Shown piece by piece: positions 12,690 through 25,507 of a DNA stretch of 64,000 bases. Both the position numbers and the translations under genes were made by a program. Source of the DNA: Chelydra serpentina (taxonomy: Eukaryota > Chordata > Testudines > Chelydridae); NCBI GenBank assembly GCA_037349315.1, contig JBAIAC010000048.1, positions 34,536,501 through 34,600,500 on the forward strand, in the 5' to 3' direction. The notes beneath the pieces are model-generated. The model ran no database searches, was not told where the DNA came from, and saw nothing but the letters and a program-made list of their open reading frames with translations. The stretch's first letter is position 1. Every line of letters starts with the position of its first letter.

Positions 12690-14590
12690 ACCAGTGATCT
12701 ACAGAAATTCTCTGTGGGAGCTTAAGTCTACATCTTAGGTCCTTACTATTCTTTAGTATCTCAGCAAGGAATCAGAAGTAGATCTATAAGGCAATGAAAT
12801 CTGCATTTCATTATAATGCTCTTGTTCTCTATTCTCTTAAAGCACTTAATGTACTCAAACTCTATTTATTTCTCCTAAAGGTTTTTTTCCTTTGTCTGTT
12901 TAAAAAAAATCTATTTTTATAAAAATATTCTGCCTCTAGATAAACCTCAGAGCTTGCCACTTTGTTACGAGAGGTTTGGAATGCACAGATCTAACAACCC
13001 TTGAAAGCCTACACCAGTCTAGGGAGATTTTTCAATGGCGTAAATGTGTCCCAAGGAGACATAAGCAGATGCCCATGCAACATCAATGGGGAGAAATGTA
13101 TGTAATAATAGCAATTAACTGTTTACTGTGCCATTATAAATAGAATAACATGTACAACATTTTATTGAACACCTATAATTGATTCCTTAAGATGAATTTA
13201 AAGCATCTGAATCATACTTTAAATATTGTTAAGGTACTTGTCCAAAAATGGGAAATGCTCTAAGATGCTAAAATACAGATAATTCTTGCATAGAGTGTCT
13301 GGACATTGTCCTCTTTGGTAGCATATTAGGGTCTTGGAAGCAGGGGTGGAGGGAGAATAAGTGCGTGCTGTTTGTTTTGTTTTTAACATGAATATTTTAC
13401 TTTTTGGGTAATGTCATTAGACTTGAGTAAAGAAATTCATACTGAAAATAAGACAAATCTGTTTTGGTTTTCAAAGTAATACAATAAAATGACTCAGCTG
13501 ATGTGTCATTTTTCTAGATTGTACAGCTGAAACAATGTAATTCAATTAATCTTGATATCATTAAAATAAACTATTTTAAACACCAGCAAGACAAGTCAGT
13601 GTTTGGGTATTGTGTTCAAATTATCATCACTAAAAATTGGGACCTACACAAAAAGAAAACAATAGAAGTAGTTTGTGGATGGAAGTATCATAACAGGCAG
13701 GACAGGAAGAATGAATGGCAAGGGGATGGAGTGCGATGAAGATCACTAATAAGGAATGAAGACAAAACCAAAGGGGAAAATAGAGAACCAGATGCAAAAA
13801 TGACAGACATGTTTTATCCTATCACAAAGACTGCAACATTTCTGACAAAAAGCACTGCCTTCAAAATAGTCAACCGTGAAATCAGGAACCCATACAAATA
13901 AACAATAGATGAATCACACGACCCACCGCAAAATTGGGACAATACTCTTGTTCTTGTGTGTTCAATCTCTATTTTTGTCACTGTGGGACACTGTTCCACT
14001 TTGAAACATTTCTGAATGAAGTCTTAACCCTACTGCTATAGCAGCTCTCTCCTAAGGCACTGATTCTAACAGCAGCGCAAATCCAACTCATAGACGTGTA
14101 TCACCTTATATCTTACAAAATTCATCATTGTACATCTGTGCTCACCTTAAAGTACAAAAGCTTTGCCAAGATACTTTATAATGTGTATCCAGCATACTGC
14201 ACTGTATACTCTGGTTCTGGAATTTGAAATCTTTTGTACTTATTAGCTCCATGCTCTTTTGTTAGGTGCAGCTATGTTCATATTTCTATAACAGGAGAGA
14301 TCAACATTTTAAATTTAATGTATATGTATTTTAAGACAGGAGGAAGTTTTTAAAATTAATTTATTGTGAATATTAGATGGAGACTGGGTTACACATACAA
14401 GGCAGCTAGACCAGGCATGGAGAAGACATTTCACTGATAACTTAAAATATTTTGAAGATATCATGGGACTCAGTGCTCAGTTTAAAAGATACCATCAGAG
14501 ATGCTTAGTTTTGCAGTTCTCAAACAGTGGATTTGTGTCTCCAGAGACAACATGCTTGTTAACAGCAAAAATGTTTTTAAATAAATAAAT
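12690..14590. other. Intronic DNA, nothing recognised
   Basis: AT-rich sequence with no exon, RNA gene or clear terminal repeat. The 5' end of the hAT element that follows may lie at the right end of this stretch but was not found. Confidence 0.45.
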
Positions 14591-14952
14591 ATAAAATATA
14601 TAGAGGTGAGAAATAACAAACTTCAACCCTATTGTCCCTCTGCAAATTTGTGTACACAGAGTCAGTCCCTTACCTCTCTCTAAAAGTGCAAAGTTTCAAA
14701 AAGTTCAATGAACAGAAGATTCTTGAGAGTGGAATAGATCTGGACAAGAAGAAGTCTGGAGATAAATGTGAGAAGGGAGGGACAGGCAGTAGAAAAAACC
14801 TGAAACTGTTTGAGCAGCGTATTCCAGAAGTCTTGAGGTCTTTCTGAGTGTAGCCTTCATTGATTTGAGATCTACCATACCACTCTCTCACTAGAAGGAA
14901 AAACCTATAATGGCAACAGGCTGAAAAAGAGACCTAGTTTGGGAATATTTTA

Positions 14953-15127
14953 ATGAAGTTCCTTTACCTGTGGGTAAGAGGCATGCGTGCAAAATGCAAA
15001 CAGTGCAAGAAAGACATGCAAGGCCTGATTGCCCAAATGAAACAACATCATGAGAAGTGTTCCTTCTCAGGAAGAAGCTGCATTGAAGATGATGAAAGGA
15101 ACATGTTTGAACATGCAGGATCTTCAG
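14953..15127 (+). pseudogene. BED zinc finger exon of the hAT transposon
   Basis: The frame begins at 14953 and encodes CKQCKKDMQGLIAQMKQHHE followed by KC, a C-x2-C ... H-x4-C pattern with an upstream aromatic and basic stretch as in BED fingers, which bind the transposon ends. The exon ends in a splice donor CAG|GTTGGT (15127/15128). Joining it to the acceptor TTTAG|GAGAATCC (15406/15407) keeps the frame (phase 1). A GTAAAC donor four bases later would break the frame. Confidence 0.72.
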
Positions 15128-15406
15128 GTTGGTAAACTTTTTTATTTCATACTTCTTTCTTAAGGACTGTCTGTCTTCCTTCTGGACTATTCTTGAATTC
15201 TCACATTTGAGCAAAAAATATAGTTGTTACTCTATGGTACTATCATTTTAGATGCAGTTGTGATAAAAAATAAATAGCTGAAATAGGCAGATGTTTCTTT
15301 TACAATTTCACCTTTAAAGTAGGACTGTCAGTGAATGCAATGAGTAATACTAAATGAGCAGTATGGTAATAATAATTAAATAACTGCATTGACTTATTTT
15401 GTTTAG

Positions 15407-16959
15407 GAGAATCCATCCTCAACATGCAGGATTCTAAAGACTATCCACCTTCAAGATCACCATCATTTTCTATAGTTTCAGAGTTATCTGCCAATGATAG
15501 TGTTTCAGTCACATCATGTATGTCACATAGCCACAGTATATCACCTGTAGCAAAAAGAAAAAAATCTCCATCATTCAGAAACAACCATAGATAAGTTTGT
15601 GATAAGAACCAGCAGATTACAAAAAGAGGTAACTGATGAAAAAATTGCCCAGTTTGTTTATGCAACAAACTCTCCTTTCCATATGATTGAGAACCCACAC
15701 TTCATTAACATGGTTCCATCATTAAGACCAGGATACAGTCCACCCAACAGAGCAGATGTCGCAGGCAAATTGCTGGATAAAGTGTATGAAATAGAAACTG
15801 AGCAGTGTGCAAAAGGTCTAGAGGGTAAAATTGTTAACCTGAGTCTTGATGGGTGGAACAATGTCCACAATGATCTTGTTGTATGTGCTTGTGTGACAAC
15901 AGAAGAAGGGAATGTCTTCCTTACAGAAACAACTGATACATCAGGAAATGCACACACAGCAGAATACTTACAAGAAGTAGCAGTAAAAGCTATAACAAAC
16001 TGTGAAAAAAAATTAAAGTGTCTAGTATGCAGCTTGGTCACAGACAATGCTGCAAATGTATCCAAGATGAAAAGAAATTTAGAAGAGAGTGAAGAGAGTC
16101 CCAAGCTAATAACATACAGTTGCAGTGCTCATTTGATGCACCTCCTAGCCAAAGACTTAAGTGCTCCAGAAATAAAGGCTAATGTTGTTGAAATTGCAAA
16201 ATACTTCCGTAACAACCACTTTGCAGCAGCTGCTCTGAAAAAAGTGGGAGGAACCATGCTAACTCTCCCACAAGACATGCGATGGAACTCAGTAGTGGAC
16301 TGTTTTGAGCACTATATCAAGAACTGGCCTAATCTAAGGACAGTTTATGAACAAAATCGTGGAAAAATAGATGGCACTGTCACAGCCAAAATTCTCAACA
16401 CTGGTCTTAAGAGAAATGTTGACCACATGCTGAGTACCCTGAAGCCTAGTTCTGTAGCCTTGAATCAAATGCAGGGAAACAGCTGTTTTATTGCTGACAC
16501 TGTTGAAATTTGGAAGAAACTGAGTGAGATCTTAAAAAGAGAAATATGCAATAACAGAGTTAAATTACAAGCATTAAAAAATGAATGGGACAAGCACGAT
16601 CTCCAGCTGAAGAAGAGGAGCTCTATGACATGGACATCCAGCAATCATCCCTCCAACTATAATAAACTTCAGAGCTAACGGTGAACCATTCAAGAAATAT
16701 GTTTGCTGATGATGTTTTAAAGAAAGTCACACCAGTGAACTGGTGGAAGTCACTTAAGCACTTGGATTCAGAGACTGTTGAAATGATAATCTCACTTTTA
16801 ACAGCAGTAGCTTCTTCTGCTGGTATAGAAAGAATATTTTCTTCCTTTGCACTAATTCATTCCAAATTGAGAAATCATTTGGGACCTGAAAAAGCAGGAA
16901 AGCTTGTTTTTCTTTTCCAGATTATGAACAAACAGGAAAATGAAGGTGAAGACGACTGA
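15407..16959 (+). pseudogene. hAT transposase exon with frameshifts and an internal deletion
   Basis: A Ser-rich linker runs from 15407 and stops near 15593. A frameshift at about 15575-15590 moves the match into the frame that continues as TIDKFVIRTSRLQ and then through 15599-16678. That part holds the DUF659-like core (LSLDGWNNVHND, LVTDNAANV, SCSAHLMHLLAKDL, LPQDMRWNSVVDC) with the acidic positions of the RNase H-like fold. Near 16600-16620 about 70 residues appear deleted, joining the coiled part to EEELYDMD/MTWTSSNHPS-like sequence. Two more shifts follow at about 16655 and 16700. The C-terminal frame (16681-16959) holds NWWKSLKHL and SSAGIERIFSSF, the hAT dimerisation region. The copy is inactive. 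No host splice signals suggest domestication. Confidence 0.85.
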
Positions 16960-17606
16960 GTTAGCTGCAAAAGCCAATATTTTAAGTTTCTCATCTTGAC
17001 CTGGCTGACATAGTTGATTTAATTTTTTTTAAAATATTTCATTTAACTATTTTAGTTAAAAACGATTTTAACAAAAACAAACCTGATTTTAAAAAACTTG
17101 AATGTTTAACTAAATTCAAAAATTCATATGCTTGTTTTGTTAAAATATTTTATGTTTGCTGTTGAAGAAAAAATCCAGAATGCTTAACATTGTTGTTTTA
17201 GTTAAATAAAACAATTTAAATGTCTGTCTGGTGATGTTCTCCTCCTAAGATAGCATGGCAAGAAAATCCTCCAATTATTAATGATTAACCTGTTGAATTG
17301 GAGATAGTTCACCTCCCAATGACTTCATCAATATCTGCTTCCATTACCTTTGGTAAATGAAAACCAAACAATCATTCATTTTCTGATATGGCTGTAAAAC
17401 TAATCTGAAGTTTTCAAAATAAATCACTTAAAAAATTTATAGTGTTTACCTTCTAAAAATGAAACCTACATCTATCTCTGAGTGGTGAAGAATATGTATT
17501 AAGGTTACAACAACCAACAAGAATGCACTTTTATGTAGAAATCCATGATTAAATCGAGTCTTCCTGACTAGTGATTTAAATCATGATTTAAATCAAATCC
17601 ACCCTG

Positions 17607-19055
17607 ATTTATTCACTACTTAATTTTACACAATGTTGAATGGGATATCATAGAACAGTGTGGTTGCCAACATTTTGGCTATATCAAGTCAGTCAACATA
17701 ATTCTGAAGAGCCATGCAGCTATAAGAAAAGTACCTTGTACAAAAAGGATCAAATGCTATATGGAAAAAAGGTAGAGTGTGGAGAACAAGTACAAATAAA
17801 CACACTGGGTCAAATTCTTCATTCCTTGTGTACCCCAAACTTCCACTGAACTCAATGGAAATTTAATGTAAACTGTTGGGCATGACTGTAGCTGGCGAAT
17901 CATTAACATATGGGTAGGTGAGAAGAACCTTTTATGAAGGGATATGGGGATACCAGAAACCTTTGTACATCAGATGACAGGCATCCGTCCTGTGGAAACT
18001 CCTATACTTGCTGGGGTTGAAGTTCAGCTCTGCAGCAAGGAAGCTGCAGAGGCATAAGCTGCACAAACTCAGCTTTTGAAGTCTAACAGTAAATTCTGCA
18101 AGAGTGGAACTTCAGTCAATGAATCCCAGGAGACATAAGCAGCCTTCACTTAAGCAGACAAAGTGTTATGTTACTGTACCTATTTAAATATCACCAAATA
18201 CAGGAGCTTTTACATTTGCACCTTTTGATATTTTTGTATACCTAGATACACACACACACACATATATATATATATCATATTAATTTCAGAAAAATATAAT
18301 TAACATTTAAATTGCTTATATAGACAATGTGACTGACACATTAATATAATAAATAAAGTATAAAATGTTATTGTGATATTAAGTGAAGCAAGCAAAAAAT
18401 GTCGAAATAAGGCCAAAATTAAATTACTGGTTTCAAACAAAGACATCTAGCCATTGTTCACTCTTTGCCCCTCATGCAAATTGCTCTACCAATATCAGAT
18501 CTGTTTGAACACGCTGACACTAATTAAAACAAGCTATAAAAAATCCCAGCAGTTTTAGGGATTCTGGTATGTATGTGATCAGACACGCATGCAGACAATG
18601 GAAGAAACACAAATAGAAAAGTGTGCAACCTGAAAAAAATGAATTATGAACAAATTTTAAATGAAGAAAACAAAGACATATGACATCAGTTTGAAAAACA
18701 ACAACCTACCAAAGGGACAGAAAAATCCTAAAAGAAAAACAAGATGTTGAAAAATGTAAATGCCGAGAAAATAAAAAGAAAATGACAAATGATGAAGTAA
18801 ATATAAACTGAACATTATGTGATATGTTTTAAACTGATCCAGTTATGTGGAATGAAATGTGACCGGCTGATTTAAATTTCTTTAGTTTCTCTTTATAGTG
18901 ATAAACTATGGCAGTTAGGTTCTCAGGCCTGAAATTCTCCAACCCAAAACAATATTTTTAAAGATTATCAGATCTTGGAAAGAAAAGAGTATAGGCTCCT
19001 GAGCAATTCCTAGTATCCAAACTACTAGCTTAGGCCCCAGTCCTGTAAATTCCCG
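17607..19055. other. Intronic DNA with a CA/TA microsatellite
   Basis: No exon was recognised. A (CA)n(TA)n microsatellite lies at about 18248-18276. A palindrome-like relic near 17808-17865 contains GGGTCAAATTCTTCATTCCT. The rest is AT-rich and unassigned. Confidence 0.45.
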
Positions 19056-19056
19056 T

Positions 19057-20365
19057 TACTCCTGAAAGTATTCTGTGCCAAAAAAATTAAAATTCTGTGC
19101 ACATTTTAAAATTCTGCAAGTTTTATTTGTCAATAAATAAATACAGAGGCTTCAGCATGGCAGTGGGGAGCACAGGTCAGTGGCTGTACGAAGGTGGGAG
19201 ATCACCCTGCAGCCTCTCCACTCCCCAACCCCGGGATACGGACTCAGTGGTGATGCTGCACCTGACCCTGACACAGCACAAGGCCTGGGTCTTCCCCAGA
19301 AACATCCTGGGACCCTGCCCCTATACGCCAGGCACACCAGGTGTGGGGCAGGCACGCTCAAACAGGCAGGATCCAAGTGTGGATGAGCTCAGTGTGGGAG
19401 GATCCAGGTGTGCTGTGAGAGGATTCTGTGTAGGACAATCTGGGTGCAGGCAGCTCTGTGGGGGGGTCTAGGTGTGTGTGGGGGATCTGGATGCACAGTC
19501 TTGTTGCGGGGAGTTCCAGGTGCAGGGACAGTGGAACTGTTCAGGGGCTTCCAGGTGAAAGTGGTTGGGGCACAGCAGAGGGGTCTGGGTACTGGGGAAG
19601 TGGGGCTTGGTGGGGTGGCGATCTGGATGCAGCTAGTTGGGGGTCAGTGGCATGGGGGTCTGGATGAGGGGGCTCAGGGTGATGCAGGGGGGTGGGGATC
19701 ATCAGGGTGGGGTGGTCTGGTCTGGGTGCAGGGGTGGGGGTCCAGAGACAGAGGGTCTGGGTGCAGTGGGACTCCAGATGCAGGGGTTGAGGTTCAGGTA
19801 TGGAGTGGGGTATGGTTCAGGCAGGGGTGGGGTTCGGGTATGGAGGGCTAGGGGTGTTCTGGATGTACAGCATGAGGCTCGGTGGGGGTGTCTGGGTATG
19901 GGAGGTCCAGATGCACAGGGGTTGGGAGGATGGGGGAGCAGCTCTCCATATAGTGACCCCTCCCCCACAGCCGAGGAGCGATGGGAGCAGGAAGCAGGGT
20001 AGGATGCTTCCTGCAGCTGGGGGCAGTTTCTGGGGGTGGGTCTGACACATCCCCAGCCACTCCTTGCAGGGGAAGAGGAAGTCCCGTCCTCTCCTGCCTC
20101 CAGCCCAGCCAGGACTAGCAGCTAATCTTGGCTCAGGGTAGGAGCCACTGGCTGGGGTGTCCCCAGCCCTGTGGTAATTTACCTCGCCAACGGTTGCTCC
20201 GGGGCCTGAAATGATGTACCTGTGTAGCTAGGAAGTGGTGCCTGACTGCTCTTGCAGCTTCTCTTTGCTTCAGTCAGGAAGTCATTATTCTGCAGGGAAG
20301 CAAAGAAATCTGCGGGGGACATGAATTCTGCGCACGTGCAGTGGCACAGAATTCCCCCAGGAGTA
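19057..20365. mobile_element. TIR DNA element with G-rich minisatellite core, copy 1
   Basis: The right terminus reads GGCACAGAATTCCCCCAGGA followed by GTA, and the left terminus is its worn inverse TACTCCTGAAAGTATTCTGT. Inside the left end are repeated AAATTCTG motifs, then a G-rich array (about 19400-19970) of degenerate units built on GGGGTCTGGGTGCAG. TA lies at the element edges. There is no transposase. The same terminus, inverted, is found at 61758-63241. Several long frames here (for example 19408-19851) are products of the array and not genes. Confidence 0.75.
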
Positions 20366-20658
20366 CCATGTGGAGTCCCACTAACTGGAAGTCAGAATGG
20401 AATTCAGTGGAACCCTGCCTGAGTGCAGGAATCAGCCCAAAGTGGGACAGGGCAATTTGCAGGATTAGAGCCATAATAAACACTTTTTGCAAACTCTTGT
20501 AGCCAATTATTTTATGTAATCATTTAATAGAGGATTTATTGTTGTGATTAACAATAATCAATTTATGAGTGGTAGGTGTGCATGAGTAATATAAGTAAAA
20601 TAAGGTTGTAAGCAAGGCCTACAGACTGAGGCCTGTTAGATTTCAACTTAGCTATACA

Positions 20659-20939
20659 GGGTATATCTATGCAGCAATAGACACCTGTGGCTGCCTCTGA
20701 CAGCTGATTCAGGCTCGCAGGGCTCAGGCTGTGGGGCTGTTTCATTGCAGTGTAGATGTCAGGCTCAGGCTGCAGCCCAAGATCTGCGACCCTCCCACCT
20801 CGCAGGGTCCAAGAGCCTGGGCTCCAGCCCAAGCACTGAGGTCTACACAGCAATGACACAGCCCTGCAACCCGAGCCCTGCAAGCCCAAGTCAGCTGGCA
20901 CTGACTAACCACGGGTGTCTAGGTGCTGTGTAGACATAC
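20659..20939. mobile_element. Palindromic MITE (GGGTATGTCTACAC type), copy 1
   Basis: The element begins GGGTATATCTATGCAGCAAT and ends GTGCTGTGTAGACATAC. Its arms, rich in CAGGCTC and GAGCCTG motifs, are complementary over most of the length, with a centre near 20800 (CCTCCCACCTCGCAGGG). A truncated relative lies at 43304-43480. The superfamily is not clear. Confidence 0.65.
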
Positions 20940-20989
20940 TTACAAAAGCCTTGGGCCTAAAAAGGGTAGACATAAGTAGGTACCCCAAG

Positions 20990-21600
20990 AATAACCCTGT
21001 TCCAGTAAAGTTACAAGGTTACTGTAAAGAAAGTGACAATAGGTGATGTTCAGGAAAATATACTACAATATACCTGTGTAGACCACAAGACACCTGATTG
21101 TAACATATGGAAAGTTTTGCTCTAACCACCTGTTACCATGGGAACTTGTTTATGTAGATGCTAATGAGAACAAAGGGAACTAAGAGGACAACCTATGACA
21201 AACAGGGCACCCCAAAGTTTATGGGGTGTGGAAGCACAGATAAGGAAAGGGGGGTTGAAACCCTTATGCATATGCATAAGGTGCTAGACGTAGTCATGAC
21301 CCAAATAAAAATGGTTCCCTGGTAGGGGTTGGGAGGAAAGATCCCATCAGGAGAACCCCTCACACTCGCCAGTGATTATAACCTGTTGAGAGATCCACCC
21401 AACTCTATGATATCTTTGGGTATGTGAATAGGAATATAGCACTGGCTATTGCATGGATTCTCTCAGGTTTTGTGTGTGTGTGTGTGATTGTAACAACTTA
21501 ATACAGACAAAATTCCTTACTTCTAACTGTGTTTGTGGTCACTGTATTTGTTCTTCATGTCTCTCCAAACCTAAGAAAATCCCTCAGGGTGACACTCATC
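20990..21600 (+). repeat. Possible LTR
   Basis: The segment has LTR-like layout: an A-rich unique region, AATAAA near 21304, a TG-rich stretch (21470-21487), and a downstream tail ending around CCTCAGGGTGACA. It resembles turtle LTRs I have seen, but I could not fix its ends or a target duplication. Confidence 0.35.
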
Positions 21601-22510
21601 CTACTGACCTTAAAATTATAGCAACATAGGCTACCCTCTCCTGCAGTATTTCTTGTTAGGCAAAGCAACAGTATATTATCTGCCTATGTAATAGCACTGA
21701 CTGTGATTCTGTGCACAAATAAAAATAATGCCAAATTATTAGAATTAAATCCTCATGTTCCTGTTTTTATATGCAGGGAGAATTTCAGCTACTTATTTGT
21801 AAACATTTGTTTGTGCTTTAGCTATCTAATATCTTCATTCAAACAGTGCTAATTAACATTCATTTACTCGATTATTGGGCAAATTTTTATTATTTAGCAG
21901 TAATTAGTGTCTGCAATTTATATTTCAGCATACTTTATATAGCATTATTCACTTTGACTACAAAGCTTAGCAGGGCTTATCCTTATGAATCAGATCAAGT
22001 TCTTCTAAGCAATGAATTAATTCACAGATTAGTTGTACAGTACCAGTAAGTGTCTTTACATATCAACACGATAACCTTGAATAAAGACAAAATATGTTTG
22101 GGCAGATCCAAACACACAGTCTTATGTAATATACTCCAAGTGCTAGTAATAAGAACAATCGCATTACAAATTGAAAGTATTTAGGAACTGGGAATAAAAT
22201 TTTCATTAGCTATCACAGAAATGAATTCCTTTTTAGTTTGGCTAAAAGAAAATTGAAAAAAGGATATGGATCACACTATGTCTACAATAGATGACTCGTG
22301 TTTCTCATGCTTTCCACAGTTCCCATTATGCTTCTCTGGTCAGGAAGCACATCAAGAGGATATTTCTTTATACTGGGTCAAAGTCAGCCCCAAATGGCCA
22401 TATAGGGGCCATGTAGATATCTTTGATATACTGTACATCAGTTACTTCCCAAATGACTGGAAGTCAACAGGACAAATCTCTTTCTTCAATGGGAGATGCT
22501 GCAGCAAATG
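21600..22510. other. AT-rich, apparently low-repeat intronic segment
   Basis: I recognise no transposon at 21640-22060. The sequence is rich in TAATTA-like homeodomain-type motifs, such as GTGCTAATTAACATTC near 21847. It could be a conserved non-coding element, but this cannot be shown from one sequence. Confidence 0.3.
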
Positions 22511-22512
22511 TA

Positions 22513-22847
22513 TAGTAGAACCTCAGAGTTACGAACACCTCGGAAATGAAGGTTGTTCATAACTCTGAAATGTTCGTAACTTTGAACAAAACATAATGGT
22601 TGTTCTTTCAAAAGTTTACAACTGAACATTGACTTAATACAGCTTCGAAATTTTACTATGCAAAATAAAAATGCTGCTTTCCCTTTATTTTTTTTAGTAG
22701 TTTACATTTAACACAGTACTGTATTTGGGTTTGGGTTTTTTTTATTGTCTCTGCAGCTGGCTGATTGCCTACTTCTGGTTCCAAATGAAGTGTGTGGTTG
22801 ACTGGTCAGTTTGTAGCTCTGGTATTCGTAACTCCAAGGTTCTACTG
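22513..22847. mobile_element. Pogo/Tigger-like MITE, copy 2 (inverted relative to copy 1)
   Basis: The left end is TAGTAGAACCTCAGAGTTAC and the right end CGTAACTCCAAGGTTCTACTG, flanked by TA at 22511-22512 and 22848-22849. The interior is the reverse complement of the element at 10041-10361 over its length (for example TTTCAAAAGTTTACAACTGA here against its inverse there). Confidence 0.8.
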
Positions 22848-22894
22848 TATAGTGCTTCTAGTGTGGGCTACTGACCAGAACTCGGGAGTAGGAC

Positions 22895-23020
22895 TTAGGC
22901 CTCTTGGTTTCTGTTCCAGACTCTACTACTGATTTGCTCAGGCACCATGGAACAAAAGTCACTTAACATCTCTGTCTCAGCTTCCCGCTGTGTAAAATAC
23001 ACATAATAATACATACCTGC
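22895..23020 (+). repeat. MIR-type SINE relic
   Basis: The segment AAGTCACTTAACATCTCTGT, followed by CTCAGCTTCCCGCTGTGTAA and AATACATACCTGCC, follows the MIR core and 3' part. It is very old and diverged, as expected for a SINE shared by amniotes. Confidence 0.6.
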
Positions 23021-24190
23021 CTATCTGTATCCCACCCCAATTACAGAGAAGCAATCTTTGTTTTTTCAAGATGTCTTATTCAAGATATTCTTATTTAGGC
23101 CAGATTCTGCCATTGGAGCTGAACAGGTGGAACCCTGTGCGCACACAGAGCCCCACTGAAGGATGTGTGTAGGTGCAAGGGTCAGTCCATCAGGATTCAG
23201 CTATAGGATCAGAACCTTAAACAGTAAATTCCTCGGGAAAAGGGTCTTGTCTCCAACCAATCCTGGAACTACATAAATAGAAATAATAGTTATAACCTAC
23301 AGCTGACGGTAAAATGCTTTGATATCATCAAATAAATGTGTTACGTAAAACAGAAAAGTATTTATTTATTATATTATATCCTTGTGTTAATGTTTGTATG
23401 TGAGGAAGGGCAATTCAAGCAGTTACATAAATGATTCTACAGAATCAATACATTACCTGTAGGGTACATCATAATAGTATGAAACTTCAATCCCTAAAAC
23501 AAAGTTTCAATGCTGTAGGCACTCTGTTGCTGCAAGGAATATAAATTTAATAGAAATTCCATACTGTCAGCATTTACCATTTGGGTAGGCTTTGAGGAGG
23601 AGTTATTAATTTGATTGGTTGAGTAGTTTTAAAGTAACATTTCAAATAAGACCAAGACAGTTTCTTAATAATTAAATCTCCACTGCTTCCTTCCTGGCTG
23701 TCTAAGTGGCTTAACATCAAGAAAAGGAAGAAGATCTCAGTAATCGGGGGGATCATGATTTATTTCCTACTTCGCTAAGCCAAGTATACAATTATAACCA
23801 TGACACCAAAAAGTTTTCAAATAACTATTCAACTACCTGGGAGTTGGCTCCATGAAGAAACTTAGTACCCCCATTATGAGGAATAGGAGGTTATAAAGAT
23901 GTTATAAAAAGATTTCCAGTTTCCCACTTCTTCTCTACATACATTTCAAGATTAAATTATTTCCCAGATACTGGCTCATGGCAAACCCCTTAGTTTCAAT
24001 GAAAATCACGTGAGAAGAATACTGCCCTAAATGCATCGCCCTCTTCTCAGTTTCTTGAAACTTCATTTCACCAGTACTATAAAGCTGGTGAAATGAGTTG
24101 CATATCTGTTTATAAGTACAGGAGAACAGAAAAGGTTTTCTCTATCCTGAATCTAAACAATGAAAAAGGGTAATCTTCTGCTTAAGGAAA
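23021..24190. other. Intronic DNA, weak relics only
   Basis: A short palindrome-like relic begins at 23098 (GGCCAGATTCTGCCATTGG) and a weak CR1/L3-like tail follows at about 23225-23290. No gene was recognised. Confidence 0.4.
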
Positions 24191-24194
24191 TTCC

Positions 24195-24490
24195 AGCAGG
24201 TCTGGGTTCAATTCCTGACTTTATCACACACTTCCTGTGTAGCCCTGAACAACTCAGTCTCTGTGCCTCTATAAAAACGGGACAGACCTTTCCTTTTGCA
24301 CGGGGGTATTGTGGGATAAAATCACTAATGTCATGAGATGCCCAGACATCAATAAAAATGCAATTTGGTTTAGTGGAGAGGGGCTGGACTGGGAGCTGGA
24401 AGACCTCTCGTTTTATTACCAGATCAGTCACTGACCTGCTGTGTGATTTTGGATAAGTCATTTCACCTGTTGGTGTTTCAATTTCTCCTC
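24195..24490 (+). repeat. Two consecutive MIR-type SINE relics
   Basis: The first (24195-24335) has GGTCTGGGTTCAATTCCTGA and TCAGTCTCTGTGCCTC. The second (24368-24490) has GAGGGGCTGGACTGGGAGCT and TTTTGGATAAGTCATTTCAC. Both are in the plus direction. The GGTTCAATTCC segment is the B-box position of the tRNA-derived head. Confidence 0.62.
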
Positions 24491-25503
24491 ACACCTTTTC
24501 TCTGTCTTGTCTATTTAGACTATATTCTCTGAGTGGGAGGAAATTACTTTTACCTGCACTGATTAGCACAATGGCATGCTCTGATCTTACTTGAGGCCTC
24601 ATGACACCTCCAAAACAAAAATAAGTAATAATTACTGAGATGAATACCATAAGTACCTAGACCGTTGGATTAAACTAGCCTGATTTGTTCATCTATTTTT
24701 GATTTATCCATGATTTCCTGAATATTGTTTCTGTTCCATGCTCATGTTTGTAGATGGTAATATAAATAAGTCTTAGTGTTTGTCACCCAACAAGTGTTTC
24801 TTATAAATAAAGATATAAAAGGAGACATGGTTTGTTTTCAGGACACACAACATTATTGTTGCCCCTTTTTGACACCAACAGCTAGTCAAGTTTCGGGGCC
24901 CTGGGGATGTTCTAGTCAGAAGTAGAAATTGATGGTGTCTGGTACTTTCTTTGATGCAGTCTTGTTTATACACAAGGAATGGGTATAAACGTTGTCACAC
25001 AGCAATCAGCTTTTTAGATGCTTTCTTTCGTCTGGCTGCTGAGTAGTCGAGAACAAAGGGAGTTCTTTTGATACAAATGTTGATGGTCTTCTGTGAAAAG
25101 TGTTCCCTTCCTTACTCTTTGGATTTTAAGGAACTGGCCAGAAAAATCTCCATTTATTAATAGAACACCAAAAACGTGCCTGGTACTTTATAGACAAATA
25201 AAAATGTGTGACTTTGCCTCAAAGAACTTACATGCTATGTTACACAGGCTGGTACGCATTGCAGGGCAGGGAGAAATAGGAGAACAAAAGGGTTTTTTTA
25301 ATGTATTTATAAGATTTATAACACAGAAAAGAGAGCCTACTCAACATTCTAGAGTTAAAGCAATAAAATCATATATTTTATTTGATTAGAAGAGTGTGTC
25401 TTGAGGGTTTTGAGAAAAATAATTAAGATACCATTATTATTAACTAGGGTTAATAGTCCACCAGAAAGAAAGGTATAATACTTAGCACAGGTGTAGTGTT
25501 TTA
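24491..25503. other. Intronic DNA, nothing recognised
   Basis: No exon, RNA gene or transposon terminus was recognised in this stretch. Confidence 0.4.
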
Positions 25504-25507
25504 ACAT

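Larger units (their letters stand above)
14590..17606 (+). mobile_element. Decayed autonomous-type hAT transposon (BED finger plus DUF659-like transposase)
   Basis: The right end is a typical terminus, GATTTAAATCAAATCCACCCTG ending at 17606, the inverse of the CAGGGTGGATTTGATTTAAA end known from this hAT group. The matching left terminus was not found, so the left edge is approximate or truncated. Between them lie a BED-type zinc finger exon, an intron, a transposase core and a hAT C-terminal dimerisation region, all on the plus strand. Right of 16959, up to the terminus, is an AT-rich untranslated part with stretches of TTAAATCATGATTTAAATC. There is no convincing 8-bp duplication because the left edge is unclear. 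Confidence 0.85.
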